A stretch of DNA of 64,000 nucleotides from Nageia nagi (Eukaryota > Pinophyta), in the NCBI GenBank assembly GCA_050084985.1, contig JBITNC010000001.1:142352001-142416000 (forward strand), written 5' to 3'. Below are positions 33,740 through 43,421 of the stretch, one piece after another (position 1 is the stretch's first letter; the number at the start of each line of letters is the position of its first letter). A program made the position numbers and the translations under genes. The notes beneath the pieces are model-generated. The model was not told where the DNA came from. It searched no databases and was given only the letters and a program-made list of their open reading frames with translations.

Positions 33740-35200
33740 TTTACAATCTATTTTAGACAAACATAGTGTTGTTTTTGGTGACCTTCCCAAAGGATTGCCT
33801 CATAAAAGTGGATTTGAACACATTATAGAATTAGAGTAAGGTACAAAACTATTCATGATAACTCCTTATAGGAATATAAGAATATATAAAGAAGAAATTG
33901 GAAAGACAACTAAAGAGTTGTTATAAATAGGACACATTCATCCAAGCTCAAGTAATTTTGCATGTTTTGTATTTTTGGTAAGGAAAAAAGGATGGAAATT
34001 TACAAATGTGTATAGATTACAAGGTACTCAATAAAAATACTATTAAGAATAGGTACCCCATCCCAAGGGTTAATGAATTAATTGATGAGCTCCATGGTGT
34101 TGTTTATTTCTATAAAATAGACTTGAGATCTAGTTTCCATCAAATCTGTTAGAATTTGTAATGAAATATTGAGAATATCTAAACTCCTTGTAAGTTAAAT
34201 TAATCACTTAAAGGATATGTAGATACCTTAAGGGATTAATTGAATTCTTTATTATGTGTGGACTTTGACCTAACCATGGGGTTAGTTGGTAGGTTAAAGT
34301 TAGGTCACACATTTATTGTAACCCTACCCTTACCCTTGGGTTAAAGGGAGGTTAGGGAGGTGCTCTCAAGCTATAAATAGAGGGCCTCTCCTCTTGTAAA
34401 CACATCTAAGTTTTGGAGTAAGATTACTCTACTAGGTTGTGTAGGAGAGGAAGAGAATTGTAGTAAGAGAGGCATAGTTGAGAATAGAGAACTAGTTGTG
34501 TATGTACTCCCAAGGAGGGAGGAACCACATTATATTGGTGTCATATTGTGTGAATGTGTTAGTAGCTTGTAGATGTTGCATGTTGAATGTGATTGAGCTT
34601 TCTATAGTCTTGGACCTCGGGAATTAGAGTAGTGCTAATTCTCTCAAAATCAAGGTAAGAGATGCATATGTGCATAAGATAACTTTTAGATGCCACTATG
34701 GTCATTATTAGTTTCTTATGATGCCTTTTGGTTTAACAAATGTTCCTACCACTTTTTAGTTTGCAATGAATCATATCTTTAGAGAGCATTTGAGGAAATT
34801 TGTATTTGTGTTTATATAAACTCATAGAATAATCATCTAAAACATTTGGATTTAGTTTGGAGCATTCTTAAACTACATAAATTATTTGTAAAGATATCCA
34901 AATATGAATTTGGACTTACTAAAATCTTTCATTTAGAATATAAAATTAGTTCCAATGGTATCCATATTGATGAAAGTAAGATTTCAACCATTAAAAATTG
35001 GCCTATTGCAACTACTCTTACATAATTAAGAGGATTTCTTGGTCTATGCAACTATTTAAGAGATTCATAAGGGGTTTCTCACAATTGGTAGCCCCTTTAA
35101 CAAAATTAATTAAAATTATTTCCTTAAATTGGAATATGGAAACATAAGCAACTTTCCTAAAATTGAAAAAATATTATGAGTTATTGTCTTGTTCTTGGAA
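33740..35200 (+). pseudogene. gypsy reverse transcriptase of element B, split by a solo LTR
   Basis: RT runs from about 33740 to 35200. FKIDLRSSFHQI (about 34108-34146) is cut by the solo LTR and the frame resumes at 34652 with VRDAYVHKITFRCHYGHY and MMPFGLTNVPTTF (about 34708-34750). The polymerase YIDD/FIDD block reads VFI, stop, THRI (about 34805-34830), so the catalytic Asp pair is gone. LRGFLG-like sequence follows near 35025. Confidence 0.82.
34142..34651 (+). mobile_element. 500-bp solo LTR inside element B
   Basis: An insertion of exactly 500 bases (34147-34646), TGTTAGAATT...CTCTCA, flanked by AAATC on both sides (34142-34146, 34647-34651). Removing it and one AAATC restores the RT reading across HQI and the VRDAYVHK block, which fixes the borders independently of the TSD. 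It has no internal domains or primer site. A TATAAATAG at 34372-34380 shows the orientation (+) and marks it as an LTR. A solo LTR from recombination is the simplest reading; a very short non-autonomous element is an alternative. Confidence 0.9.
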
Positions 35201-35214
35201 TTCTAGATTTTCTC

Positions 35215-35580
35215 ATCCCTTTATGGTGCAATGTGATGCATCAAGTTTGGGAATTAGAGTAGTATTAATGCAAAACGTAGGCCTATAGTTTTAAGAGTAG
35301 AAAATTAAATGATATTAAAATAACCTTCTCAATTTATGATAAATAAATGTTGGTTGTTATGCATGCATTAGCAAAGATTATAAAATATTTGATCCATTCA
35401 TAGTTAAAAGTGATCACAATAGTCTGAAATACTTTTTGGGATGACTTGATCTCAATAATGGGAAACAAAAGTGGGTTGATAAAATCTAAGCCTAATATTT
35501 TGAGATAGAATTTGTGAAAGGGAAGAAAAATGTAGTTGTTTATGTACTTTCCATAATGCCATATTTGTGCTTAATTTAGT
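35215..35580 (+). pseudogene. gypsy RNase H of element B
   Basis: VQCDASSLGIRVVLMQN (about 35228-35278) holds the first catalytic Asp. SDHNSLKYFLG (about 35408-35440) and EFVKGKKNVVVYVLS (about 35505-35550) follow. The family TDHxSL and ADALSR motifs are recognisable but altered, and stops interrupt the middle. Confidence 0.8.
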
Positions 35581-35599
35581 CATTTCAATTGATTGGAAG

Positions 35600-36064
35600 A
35601 GCCAAATCATGGCTGAATATTTAAAGGAAAAATTTGCATCCAGAGTGATTGATGGGAAATTTTTTGATGAAAAATATATAATTAGAGATGGACTAATTTT
35701 GTATAAAAATACAATTTTAATTATGCTTGAATCTAAAATGAAGTAAAAATTGTTAACAATTATGCATGAACTCCTTTAGCAAGACATCCAAGGTTTTACA
35801 AGACCTACAAACTGTTGAAGGAAATATTTACATGGAAGAGATTGAAAGATGATGTGTTGAGATATTTTACGGAGTACACAACATGCCAATAGAATAAAAT
35901 AGAAAATATTACATCTACTGGTTTGTTAAAACCATTACCCATTCTAGACCAAAAATGGAAAAAGTATTTCAATGCAATTCATTACATGATTACTCAAGTT
36001 CTAAGGGAAAGATTGTATACTTATTGTTGTGGATAGAATTACAAAGTATGCTTAATTTTTTAGC
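35600..36064 (+). pseudogene. gypsy integrase of element B, truncated
   Basis: The - to C-terminal direction on the + strand reads a zinc-module region (about 35755-35890) and then KDCILIVVDRITKYA at about 36008-36053, the start of the DDE core with its first Asp. Directly after, the sequence passes into the 3' LTR. The second and third catalytic residues are deleted. Confidence 0.78.
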
Positions 36065-36973
36065 TATAATGTGTTTAGGAAGATTCCACTTTTAAAAGTT
36101 AGTTAAATGATTATTTAGACTCCTTAAGTGGGTCTCTCCAGTTTGACATGCTTTAGTTGGGTAATAAAGTGTGTTAGAAGAGTTTTAGTGGTATTTTTGT
36201 ATCTTAAAGGTGTTATTATTAATTTTGAAATAAGGTGGACCACCTACCCAATGTTGACAAGTCAAATATACTAATAAAAGGTGTAAAATCAATCTCTAAT
36301 GAGGGATGTTTGATCTACTAATGTATATGTGTAACCCTAATGTGGTGTGTTAGAAAAAAAAAAGAGAACTCATTCATTTGGGAATCTTGTTGAATATTTA
36401 AAAACCCTAAAGTGTTTGCAACTACAATACACCATTCCTTCTATAAAATAACAACAATAGAGGTGGGATGTAGTGAGGAAGGCCAACCTCATTAGGTAGT
36501 ATTTAAGGAAGGTCATCCTTGGATTCATTTAGTGAATTTATTTCAGAATTTACAAAAGTTTTCTAAGTAGTTTACAATTCCATAATTAAGGGTAAAAATA
36601 TTTGATTGATCTCAGCCATTAGATCTAAAAAACAATATCATATTCAAGTGATTTTTTACCCCAAAGGTCAAACTAATAGAATTGCCCATTTTTGGAGATG
36701 AATTTAGAGCATCTCAAAGGTCAAAATTTTACCCTAGATGGGATGTGAAACTTTGGAGAAGGCAAAAAAATATTTTGAGGTGATTTATACATACTCTTTT
36801 GGCTCTACAATTTGATTACACTTCCAAAAAAATTATTGGAAATTTATAGAGTGAGATTTTGTAAAAAAAATTATTTTTTGCATATTTTCTAGATAAAATT
36901 TTCAATTAGAATTTTCTATTTTAGATCAAAATTTATTTGCTAAAAAATCATAAAATAGCAAGGGTTTATCACA
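36065..36973 (+). repeat. 3' LTR of gypsy element B, 5'-truncated
   Basis: Matches the 5' LTR from about 30330 to its end, lacking roughly the first 120 bases. It ends TTTATCACA and is followed by TCTTA. Confidence 0.85.
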
Positions 36974-36978
36974 TCTTA

Positions 36979-38460
36979 TTGGTTCCATCCAAGCCTATCT
37001 ATATTAAGTTTTACTCAAACTACCAAGAGACTTTCTATGGTCCAAGTGGGATGATGCTAAAGCTTAAATTATTGCTTTTTGGATCCATTGCACTCAACCA
37101 AAAATCAAATCTAGGATGTCATTATAAATATCCTTAATCAAGGTAATTTCTTGGCTATTAAATGGTTCTGCAAAGCTAATGATGGCACTACAACTTGGAA
37201 GTACCTTGTAAGATCCAAACTTACAAAAATTATTTCTTGATCTATGTATCCTTGGAGATAAGATTCTAGCAGCTAAGTTTTTAAAAGTCTCTTACTCTGT
37301 TCCACTTTAGAAAAAATGGATTACTTGGAAAGAGGTGATCCAATACCTTAAAAAGGGCCTCAATTTTGTTAATTCTTCTCTTTGGTATTTGTGTTTGATT
37401 GAAATATATACTACATATTTCGTTTCAATTGTGTCCTCTAAAGCTTTGGTTTTGAATAACACAAACATTTCTTCTTTTGGTAAGATATGGGATTCATCTA
37501 AGTTCAGGTGGTTTCTCAAAGAGAATCTATAATTTGGTTACAAATGCTAAGCTTGCATAATTTCTCCTTAAGGTTGTTCTTGATCACTTGTTCCTTATTT
37601 TTAATGGACATTCCTTCTAAGTTAGTCCTTGGAAGGTTTTCTACTAGCCCACTAGTGCTCATGTTTTAACTCTACCTAGAAAATGGGATCTATAGCCAAC
37701 TGCTTTCCTCTTCAAATTATATTCAAATGGATGAATTAAAATGGAGTTTGAAACTTTCTCAGGGTGCTTAGTGGAAACCCAACATGGATATTTTGAGATT
37801 CTAAGTAATGTGTTAGTGGCTAGATTATTGCTTGGAGGATTTTGTATTACAAACTCCCTATTGAGGAACACTTGGGAAAGTTAGAGATTGCAATTGGTAA
37901 TTGTTCCTACTATGTTAAGTCAAAACTATGAAGCATGCATTTTTTTAGTACAATCATGCCAAAGTTATGGTGGGTAGTGGTATTTTTTGATGCTTTTCCT
38001 TTGTGGTATTCATCTTGAAAGGTGGCACTACCTAGAATGTTCTTCTACATGAGATTGATTAGCCTATAATTAAAGTCTTGGTTATCAAACATCTTTGGAA
38101 AGACCAATATTATTACTTTATTAAAGGCTTTATTTAAGACCATTAAAACTTCTCCTTTAAAGGATTTTTAGATCCTCCTCATTTTTTTATTTCAAATCAA
38201 TGATGCATGTGTTTTAATAGGTTGAACCAATTAAGAAGGCTTTGGAAGGGAACATCATAACTATAAAATATGTTAACCATTGCTTATCCATGGAGAAATT
38301 AAGAGATACACAAAAAATTTGAAAGCTTTTCAAGCTTACATTCAAAGGAAGAATGAATACTTGGGGCTGAAAAAATCAAGCAGAACATGGACTTGATTGA
38401 GAAAATTCCTAGGGAGTTAAGGTTGTATTTTCATCTGAGGAGGTGAAAGATAATCAAGTC
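36979..38460 (+). pseudogene. LINE ORF2 C-terminus, right of the gypsy insertion
   Basis: LAIKWFCKANDGTTTWKYLV (about 37152-37212) continues the post-RT block of plant L1 elements. Farther on, WRILYYKLPIEEHLGKLEIA and IGNCSYYVKS (about 37830-37920) match the reverse-transcriptase zinc-binding region (zf-RVT), where one cysteine is left and others are lost, followed by a HAFF-like word near 37935. Stops are frequent. The end of the element and its tail are not clear. Confidence 0.6.
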
Positions 38461-38531
38461 ATTGTTGCAAACTCATATTATCTAGAACTAGTCTATATTG
38501 AAATCCATAGGGAACAATTAGTTAAGATATT

Positions 38532-38888
38532 TGATTTTTAAGAAATGTAAATTGTATTCTCATATATTATTCATGGAGAGATTACATAAATATATATAGC
38601 TATGGATCTATAATAGAAAGATGCTCCATGGAAGGCTAATAACTGAGCACTATTTCATAGTTATCACTCTCAAAATTATTATACAAAACATTGACTCAAT
38701 TCTTACTACAAATAACTAAAAATGGTTACAATATTTCCTAAGAGTTACAAACAAGAAATCCACTAAATGACATGGAAAATAAACACCAAAAATAGAGTCA
38801 AAGATGCTAAAATTAATAAAGACTAAAAAATTCCCAAAATCCTAACAAACTATAGGTTTGACTATCCAACTAAGCTCAATTTTTAACA
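38532..38888 (-). repeat. probable 3' LTR of element D
   Basis: The high-coordinate end is fixed by TTTTTAACA next to TTCTCCCCCTTG, whose complement is a purine tract before TGTTAAAAA. The low end at 38532 is set from a TG dinucleotide after the promoter-like TATATATATTTATG (complement, about 38590-38603) and is uncertain. There is no second copy to compare. Confidence 0.55.
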
Positions 38889-39300
38889 TTCTCCCCCTTG
38901 AAGATGAGGGGACTGACCTGGAAGTTCCTTGACTTCACATATTGATATTTTGCAATGCCCTTCATGAATAAATCTACAACATTATCTTCACTCTTACAAT
39001 GGTGCAACTCAAAAACCTTCTTATCCATCACATCTCTGATGAAGTGGGACTTTATGTCAAAATACCTAGACCTAGAGTGATGCACTAGATTTTTAGCCAA
39101 CTATATGGCACTAAGGTTGTCATAAAATAAGTTTGTTGGGCCAATTTGTTTCTCTTTTATCTCTTCAAGGACTTTCCTCATCTATGAGGTTTAGGCACTA
39201 GCACTTATTATGGCAATGTATTCTGCACATCAATTCTAGCAACTCCATATTTTTTGCTCAATAATTTTCCATGGGCTATGGTTGTACCAACAACTATAAA
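38876..39300 (-). pseudogene. copia RNase H of element D
   Basis: 39100-38876 is open and reads MAKNLVHHSRSRYFDIKSHF, IRDVMDKKVFELHHC and NVVDLFMKGI, the copia RNase H C-terminal block (K-x-x-VHHSRSKHIDIRYHFIR-like). Upstream to 39300 the remainder is in broken frames. Catalytic residues earlier in the domain are not readable. Confidence 0.82.
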
Positions 39301-39305
39301 ATTCT

Positions 39306-40010
39306 CTATGCCAACTTGTGCAACAAATCATTAGCATACTTTTTTTGAGAAAAATAATTTTGACTATCATCTTTAAATACCTCCAAACTAAGAAAGTAGT
39401 GTATAAAGCTTAGGTTCTTCATTTCAAATTCTTGCATCATGGAACTCTTGAAAGCATCATTCATTTTAAAATTACTAACCATGTAAATAAGAACATCCAC
39501 ATAAAGAAAAACAAGCAACACATTAGTACCCTCATGCTTATAGTAAAAGGTTGGCTCACTCTTACTCTTTGTAAACCAATGTTGATGGAAATACCCATCT
39601 ATTCTTGAGTACTAAGTCTGTGGGGATTACTTTAGGCCATAAAAGGTCTTATTCAAATTATAAACATTATGCTCTTAACCTTTTATATCAAATCCTTGGG
39701 GTTATTGCACAAAAACTTCTTCATCAAGGTACTTATTCAATAATTCACTCTTGACATCCAAGTAGTGTACCTTCCATTCTTTATGAGTTGCAATAGAGAG
39801 AACCATTCTAATTGTTTCTTATCTAGGCATTGGATCAAAGATCTCCTCATATTCAATATCATATCTTTGAGTGAAGCCCTTATCCACAAGTCTAGCCTTA
39901 TGCTTTTCAATAGTCTCATTAGCATTTTACTTGGTTTTATAGACCCATTTAGAGCCTACAGCCTTTTTCCCCTTTGGAAGCTCAACTAGCTCCCATGTGT
40001 CATTATTTTT
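39306..40010 (-). pseudogene. copia reverse transcriptase of element D
   Basis: 39521-39306 reads LLVFLYVDVLIYM, so the YVDD active site has become YVDV, then FKSSMMQEFEMKNLSFIHYF, typical copia RT. 40010-39600 contains further RT motifs in broken frames, including an NGxL-like block near 39750-39790. Confidence 0.82.
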
Positions 40011-40335
40011 TATGGAGTGCATTTACTCCTCCTTAGCCTTCAACCGAATATCATTAGTGCATGCATTTTCATAACAATAAGGTTCTAAATAAATACTAGC
40101 CATCAAAGAAAAATTGGCCAATTCACTTATGGGTTCACCATCCATTTCATCACCATACAAATGTAGATTTTCAAGTCTGTTTACTACATGGTCTAGTTCT
40201 TGTGTTTGAATTCTTGTAAATCTTCATTAACAATTTGTATATAACCTTAGAGAATATGGATTCCTTTGAAGCATGTTTTACCTTTCTTTACCTTACCAAA
40301 ATTATTTGGAGAAGCATCACCATCACTTGGAGAAA

Positions 40336-41175
40336 TTATGGACTATAGTTGCATGGGCTTTTATGGACTGTTTGGCATCTTAGATTACACATTTCCTTGG
40401 TTGGGATGAACTGAATACTGTACATTTGGAGATCTTTCTTCAAAGGATATATCATCATCAAGAATTTTTTGATGACCCCATGATTCCCCTTAATCAAAAA
40501 TAGCATTCCTTGAAACAAAAACTTAGGATTGTAAAGTCTATATGCTTTTTTTTCTTCATAATAACCAATAAATATACAAAGCTCACTCTTTGGATCTAAC
40601 TTCTTTGTATTCTCTTTTGGAACATGCACATGACCCAAGCAACTAAACACCTTAAAGTGATTTACATTTCACTTTTTAGCATACCATATTTCAAAGGGAG
40701 TAATGCCATCCAAACTTGAAGTGGGACTACTATTCAATATATAAACAATAGTCCTAATTTCTTCAACTATATAAAGATTGCTTAGTTTCTTAGTTTGGAG
40801 CATACTCCTATTTATATATACAATGTCTTATTCTTACATTCAACTACACCATTGTTGTTGTGGTGTGTAGACAATTATGGGTTTCCTTCTCACACCACAA
40901 TCTTTATAATATTGAGAAAATTCACTACTACAAAACTCTCCCCCTATATCTATTCTTAAACATTTCAAAAATAACCACTTTTGTTTTCCACATTATGCTT
41001 AAAATATATAAGAGCTTCATCCTTTGTTTTTAAAAAATAAATCCAACACATCCTTGAGTAGTCATCTATAAAGGTACCCAATTTTTGTAAATAATTTTAC
41101 ACATTTACCAAAAAACTAGTCCAAATAGCTCTAGCAATGTTGTAAATTGTATTAACTAGTTTATAGGTATCAATT
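40336..41175 (-). pseudogene. copia integrase of element D, partial
   Basis: 40650-40336 is open and reads FSCLGHVHVPKENTKKLDPK and ELCIFIGYYEEKKAYRLYNP, the integrase C-terminal block. Upstream, GTFIDDYSRMCWIYFL lies at about 41075-41028 (first catalytic Asp, conserved) and CLRIDIGGEFCSSEF at about 40962-40917 (second Asp). The zinc module is missing because the element ends at about 41175. Confidence 0.8.
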
Positions 41176-41204
41176 TTTTTTTTTTTCCTTTATAAGCCTT
41201 AAAA

Positions 41205-41620
41205 AGGGTCGAATTTTCTTGTTCACATAAGGGAGGATTCCATCACATAAGGCTTATCTTGATTGCATAAAGCATTTTTGGGCTGACCGCATAAGAGTTT
41301 CTTCCTCTCCACAAGGGTTATTTCCACCACACAAGGGGTATTTTGGCTATATAAGAATTATTTCACATGCCAAAGCATTGTTAACTTATCAGCTAGTTTG
41401 TCTGCATAAGCCTCATCTCGATCGCATAAGCTATTTCTTGATAGCTTAAGGCTCCCTTCTTCCACATAAGTTCCATGTTGATCACATTAGCATTTATTCC
41501 CACTACATAAGACTTAGTTTGGCCGCATAAGCACTATGTCAACTGCATAAGCCTTATACTATCCACACAAACCATTCTCTCTCCACATAAGCCCCAATTC
41601 TTCTGCATAAGACCTTAAGA
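41205..41620. repeat. 20-bp-period degenerate minisatellite (CATAAG core)
   Basis: About 20 units of 20 bases with the core GCATAAG or CACATAAG. Core positions include 41226, 41246, 41266, 41290, 41310, 41330, 41350, 41370, then 41405, 41425, 41445, 41465, 41485, 41506, 41526, 41546, 41566, 41586 and 41606. The spacing is almost always 20, with phase shifts near 41280 and 41395. The rest of the unit is pyrimidine-rich and degenerate. Units differ a lot from each other, so the array is old. Confidence 0.88.
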
Positions 41621-41639
41621 TAATCATTGGAAACCATAA

Positions 41640-42270
41640 AAAGAGGAAAATTGATTTTAAAATTGAAAGCAAGATTTTGAGAGAAATTTTGGAGAGCTAA
41701 GAAAGACAAATAAGGATGTACAAAGCTAAAATACCTTTCTGTAATGACAAAGAAAGTGAATCTATAGTTCGAAGAAGTAGAGTTAGTAAAGCAAGTTCTA
41801 GATCTTGGAAGGAAGAAAATTTACTATGTTCACATGCATAACTAAGGAAATTTGTATTTTGGATGATGGAGATGACATCAGCATCCTTTGCATTGCAAAA
41901 GATAGTTCAAAATGGTATTCTTTAGCTCAATACAAAGGAAATCTGCACTTCAAAGAGCATTAACATCACATGGTCTCTTCAAAATGTGGTAGTTTAAGGA
42001 TTACAAAGGAAATCATAGTTTGGAGGATGAGAACATCAGGCTATCAAGTTTGCATCTCGAATTCAATCAAAGAAATACTTTGCAGTGTGAATTTCTCTAG
42101 AAGATGAATATCCAATACCTATTTGGTCTTAGCACATGTCCTTATGCATGCTGAAATCATTACTATCAAATCAATCTTTTAAGCTCCAAATTATTTCAAA
42201 ATCTATAGAGAGCATTTAAATTCCATCGGAGATCCAAAAGAATGGATTAGAACAAATTTCATCAAAATGA
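41640..42270. other. no gene recognised
   Basis: Between the minisatellite and the next LTR there is no supported coding sequence. A run of short words with aaatttcat-type content gives no domain. Confidence 0.35.
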
Positions 42271-42273
42271 TAG

Positions 42274-42730
42274 TGTTAAAATTCCAAATGCATTATTGTT
42301 TGATATCTAAAATGTGTCTCACTTACTTAATTCATCTAAATACTAAAAGTATTTAGAAATACCTTTTTATTATTTAGGAATTAAATAAGTGCAACTTGAT
42401 CATTCTTACCTTATGTAAACCTTGTGTTAAAAGGTGAGTTAAGGTGGGGTTGTCTCCTATAAATAGAGGGCTTAACCTTGTTGTAAACACACTTGAATAG
42501 AGCAAACTTATGCTTATGCTTTGTAGGTTGATAGAATGAGAGAGATGTTGTAAGAATTGTCTTTGAGAAGTAAAAGGTCTTGAGTTGAAGTGGAGTACTC
42601 TCATTCTTGATAGGAACCACTATACATGATTGTCTCACTTGTATGATTGAGTGTTTATCTCTTGAATTGTTGTTTATAAGTAGAAGAACACTCCAAGGTG
42701 ATCTTGGAAGTAAGAGTTTTCATCTCCTTT
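42274..42730 (+). repeat. LTR of an unassigned + strand element
   Basis: About 456 bases beginning TGTTAAAATTC. Its promoter block, TATAAATAGAGGGC at 42458-42471 followed by TTGTAAACACAC, is nearly the same as in the solo LTR at 34147-34646 (TATAAATAGAGGGC, TTGTAAACACAT). A primer site follows. The 3' end is approximate because a CA is missing. No second LTR or pol was found downstream. Confidence 0.65.
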
Positions 42731-42733
42731 AAT

Positions 42734-42746
42734 TGGTACCATAGCC
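42734..42746 (+). promoter_or_regulatory. primer-binding site after the 42.3-kb LTR
   Basis: TGGTACCATAGCC matches the tRNA-Met site TGGTATCAGAGCC at 11 of 13 positions. Confidence 0.6.
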
Positions 42747-42749
42747 TTC

Positions 42750-43280
42750 CTTGGAGGATCTTCCTACTTCATTTGGTGAGGTAACATCTTCATTAGGTAT
42801 ACCTTCTCTTCCTCCTCATATTGAATCATTTTGTGATACTAAAATTTCTATTTGATATATATTAGTTCATTTTTAAAAAAAAATTTAACAATGTTATTGG
42901 AAAAGTTTTTTTGTGCTAACATTCCTTCTTAACTACAAAAATTCTCTTGTTAAAATTGAAAGTCAATAATGTTTTAAACATTTGTTATAATAATAGTAAA
43001 AATTTGCAATTCTTTTCTATCCTATAATTTTTTTTATATTTAAAAAAAGGGGTAAATTTGTGCAATTTTTTTCCATAAAAAAAAAGAAATTATTGTTGTA
43101 TATTTATTTTTTTGTTCAAAATAAATTTTACACTATGTAAAAATGTTAAATTAAACAAAAAGGGGGACATTATCTATAATGATTTTTTTCTGTTAAATTA
43201 TAAGATAAAATAACAATTAATTACAAAATATACTTTGCAAAATATATTTTACAAGTTTTTTCCTGAAAAATATATGTAAG
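42750..43280. other. T/A-rich tract without gene
   Basis: Possibly the start of the internal region of the element whose LTR is at 42274-42730, but no gag is readable. Long T and A runs from about 42860 on. Confidence 0.35.
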
Positions 43281-43421
43281 TTGGTCTACCCAGCTCGGCA
43301 GTGCTCCCCTCTTAGCCAATCCGCCCAGCTCGGTGGTGCTCCCCTCTTAGTTGGTCTGCCCTGCTCATGACGGTGCTCCCCTCCTAACTGTTCTGCCCAG
43401 CTCATGATGATACTCTCCGCC
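43281..43421. repeat. GC-rich 35-bp tandem repeat
   Basis: Four units: 43281-43315, 43316-43350, 43351-43387 and 43388-43421. The shared core is TCTGCCCAGCTCGGTGGTGC followed by TCCCCTCTTAG. The block, with the following C-rich 300 bases to about 43700, stands out sharply against flanks that are mostly T and A. Confidence 0.85.

Larger units (their letters stand above)
30208..36978 (+). mobile_element. Ty3/gypsy element B with terminal deletion, inserted in the LINE
   Basis: The LTRs are 30213-31225 and a shortened copy about 36065-36973; both end in TTTATCACA. The flanking 5-mers are TCTTG (30208-30212) and TCTTA (36974-36978), one G/A apart. A perfect primer site core follows the 5' LTR. 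Gag, protease, RT, RNase H and integrase read in gypsy order. A deletion has joined the integrase core to a point about 120 bases inside the 3' LTR, removing the rest of integrase, the purine tract and the LTR start. A solo LTR sits in its RT. Confidence 0.88.
25750..38460 (+). mobile_element. L1-type LINE, split and degenerate
   Basis: Pieces of a plant non-LTR retrotransposon lie in order on the + strand: ORF1 with DUF4283-like domain (25750-26900), RT core (27985-28370), a post-RT region (29940-30212), its continuation after an inserted gypsy element (36974-37300), and the C-terminal zinc-binding region (37750-38010). Gypsy element B interrupts at 30213-36973 with a short TSD, and the LINE reading continues across it. 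DNA at 28.4-29.9 kb does not look like LINE and may be another insertion. I did not find the endonuclease. The 5' and 3' ends and any poly(A) tail are not defined. Confidence 0.7.
38532..41175 (-). mobile_element. Ty1/copia element D, 5'-truncated
   Basis: The 3' part of a copia element on the - strand: a probable 3' LTR (38532-38888), a purine-rich tract, RNase H, RT and integrase. The similarity ends near 41175, inside integrase, just before a T14 run and a minisatellite. Neither the protease/gag part nor a 5' LTR is present, so the element was cut or replaced from this side. Confidence 0.8.

Noticed and set aside
41205-41620. CRISPR-like or coding repeat
   Set aside because: The 20-base period is not a multiple of three and leaves no room for spacers. 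It is a minisatellite.
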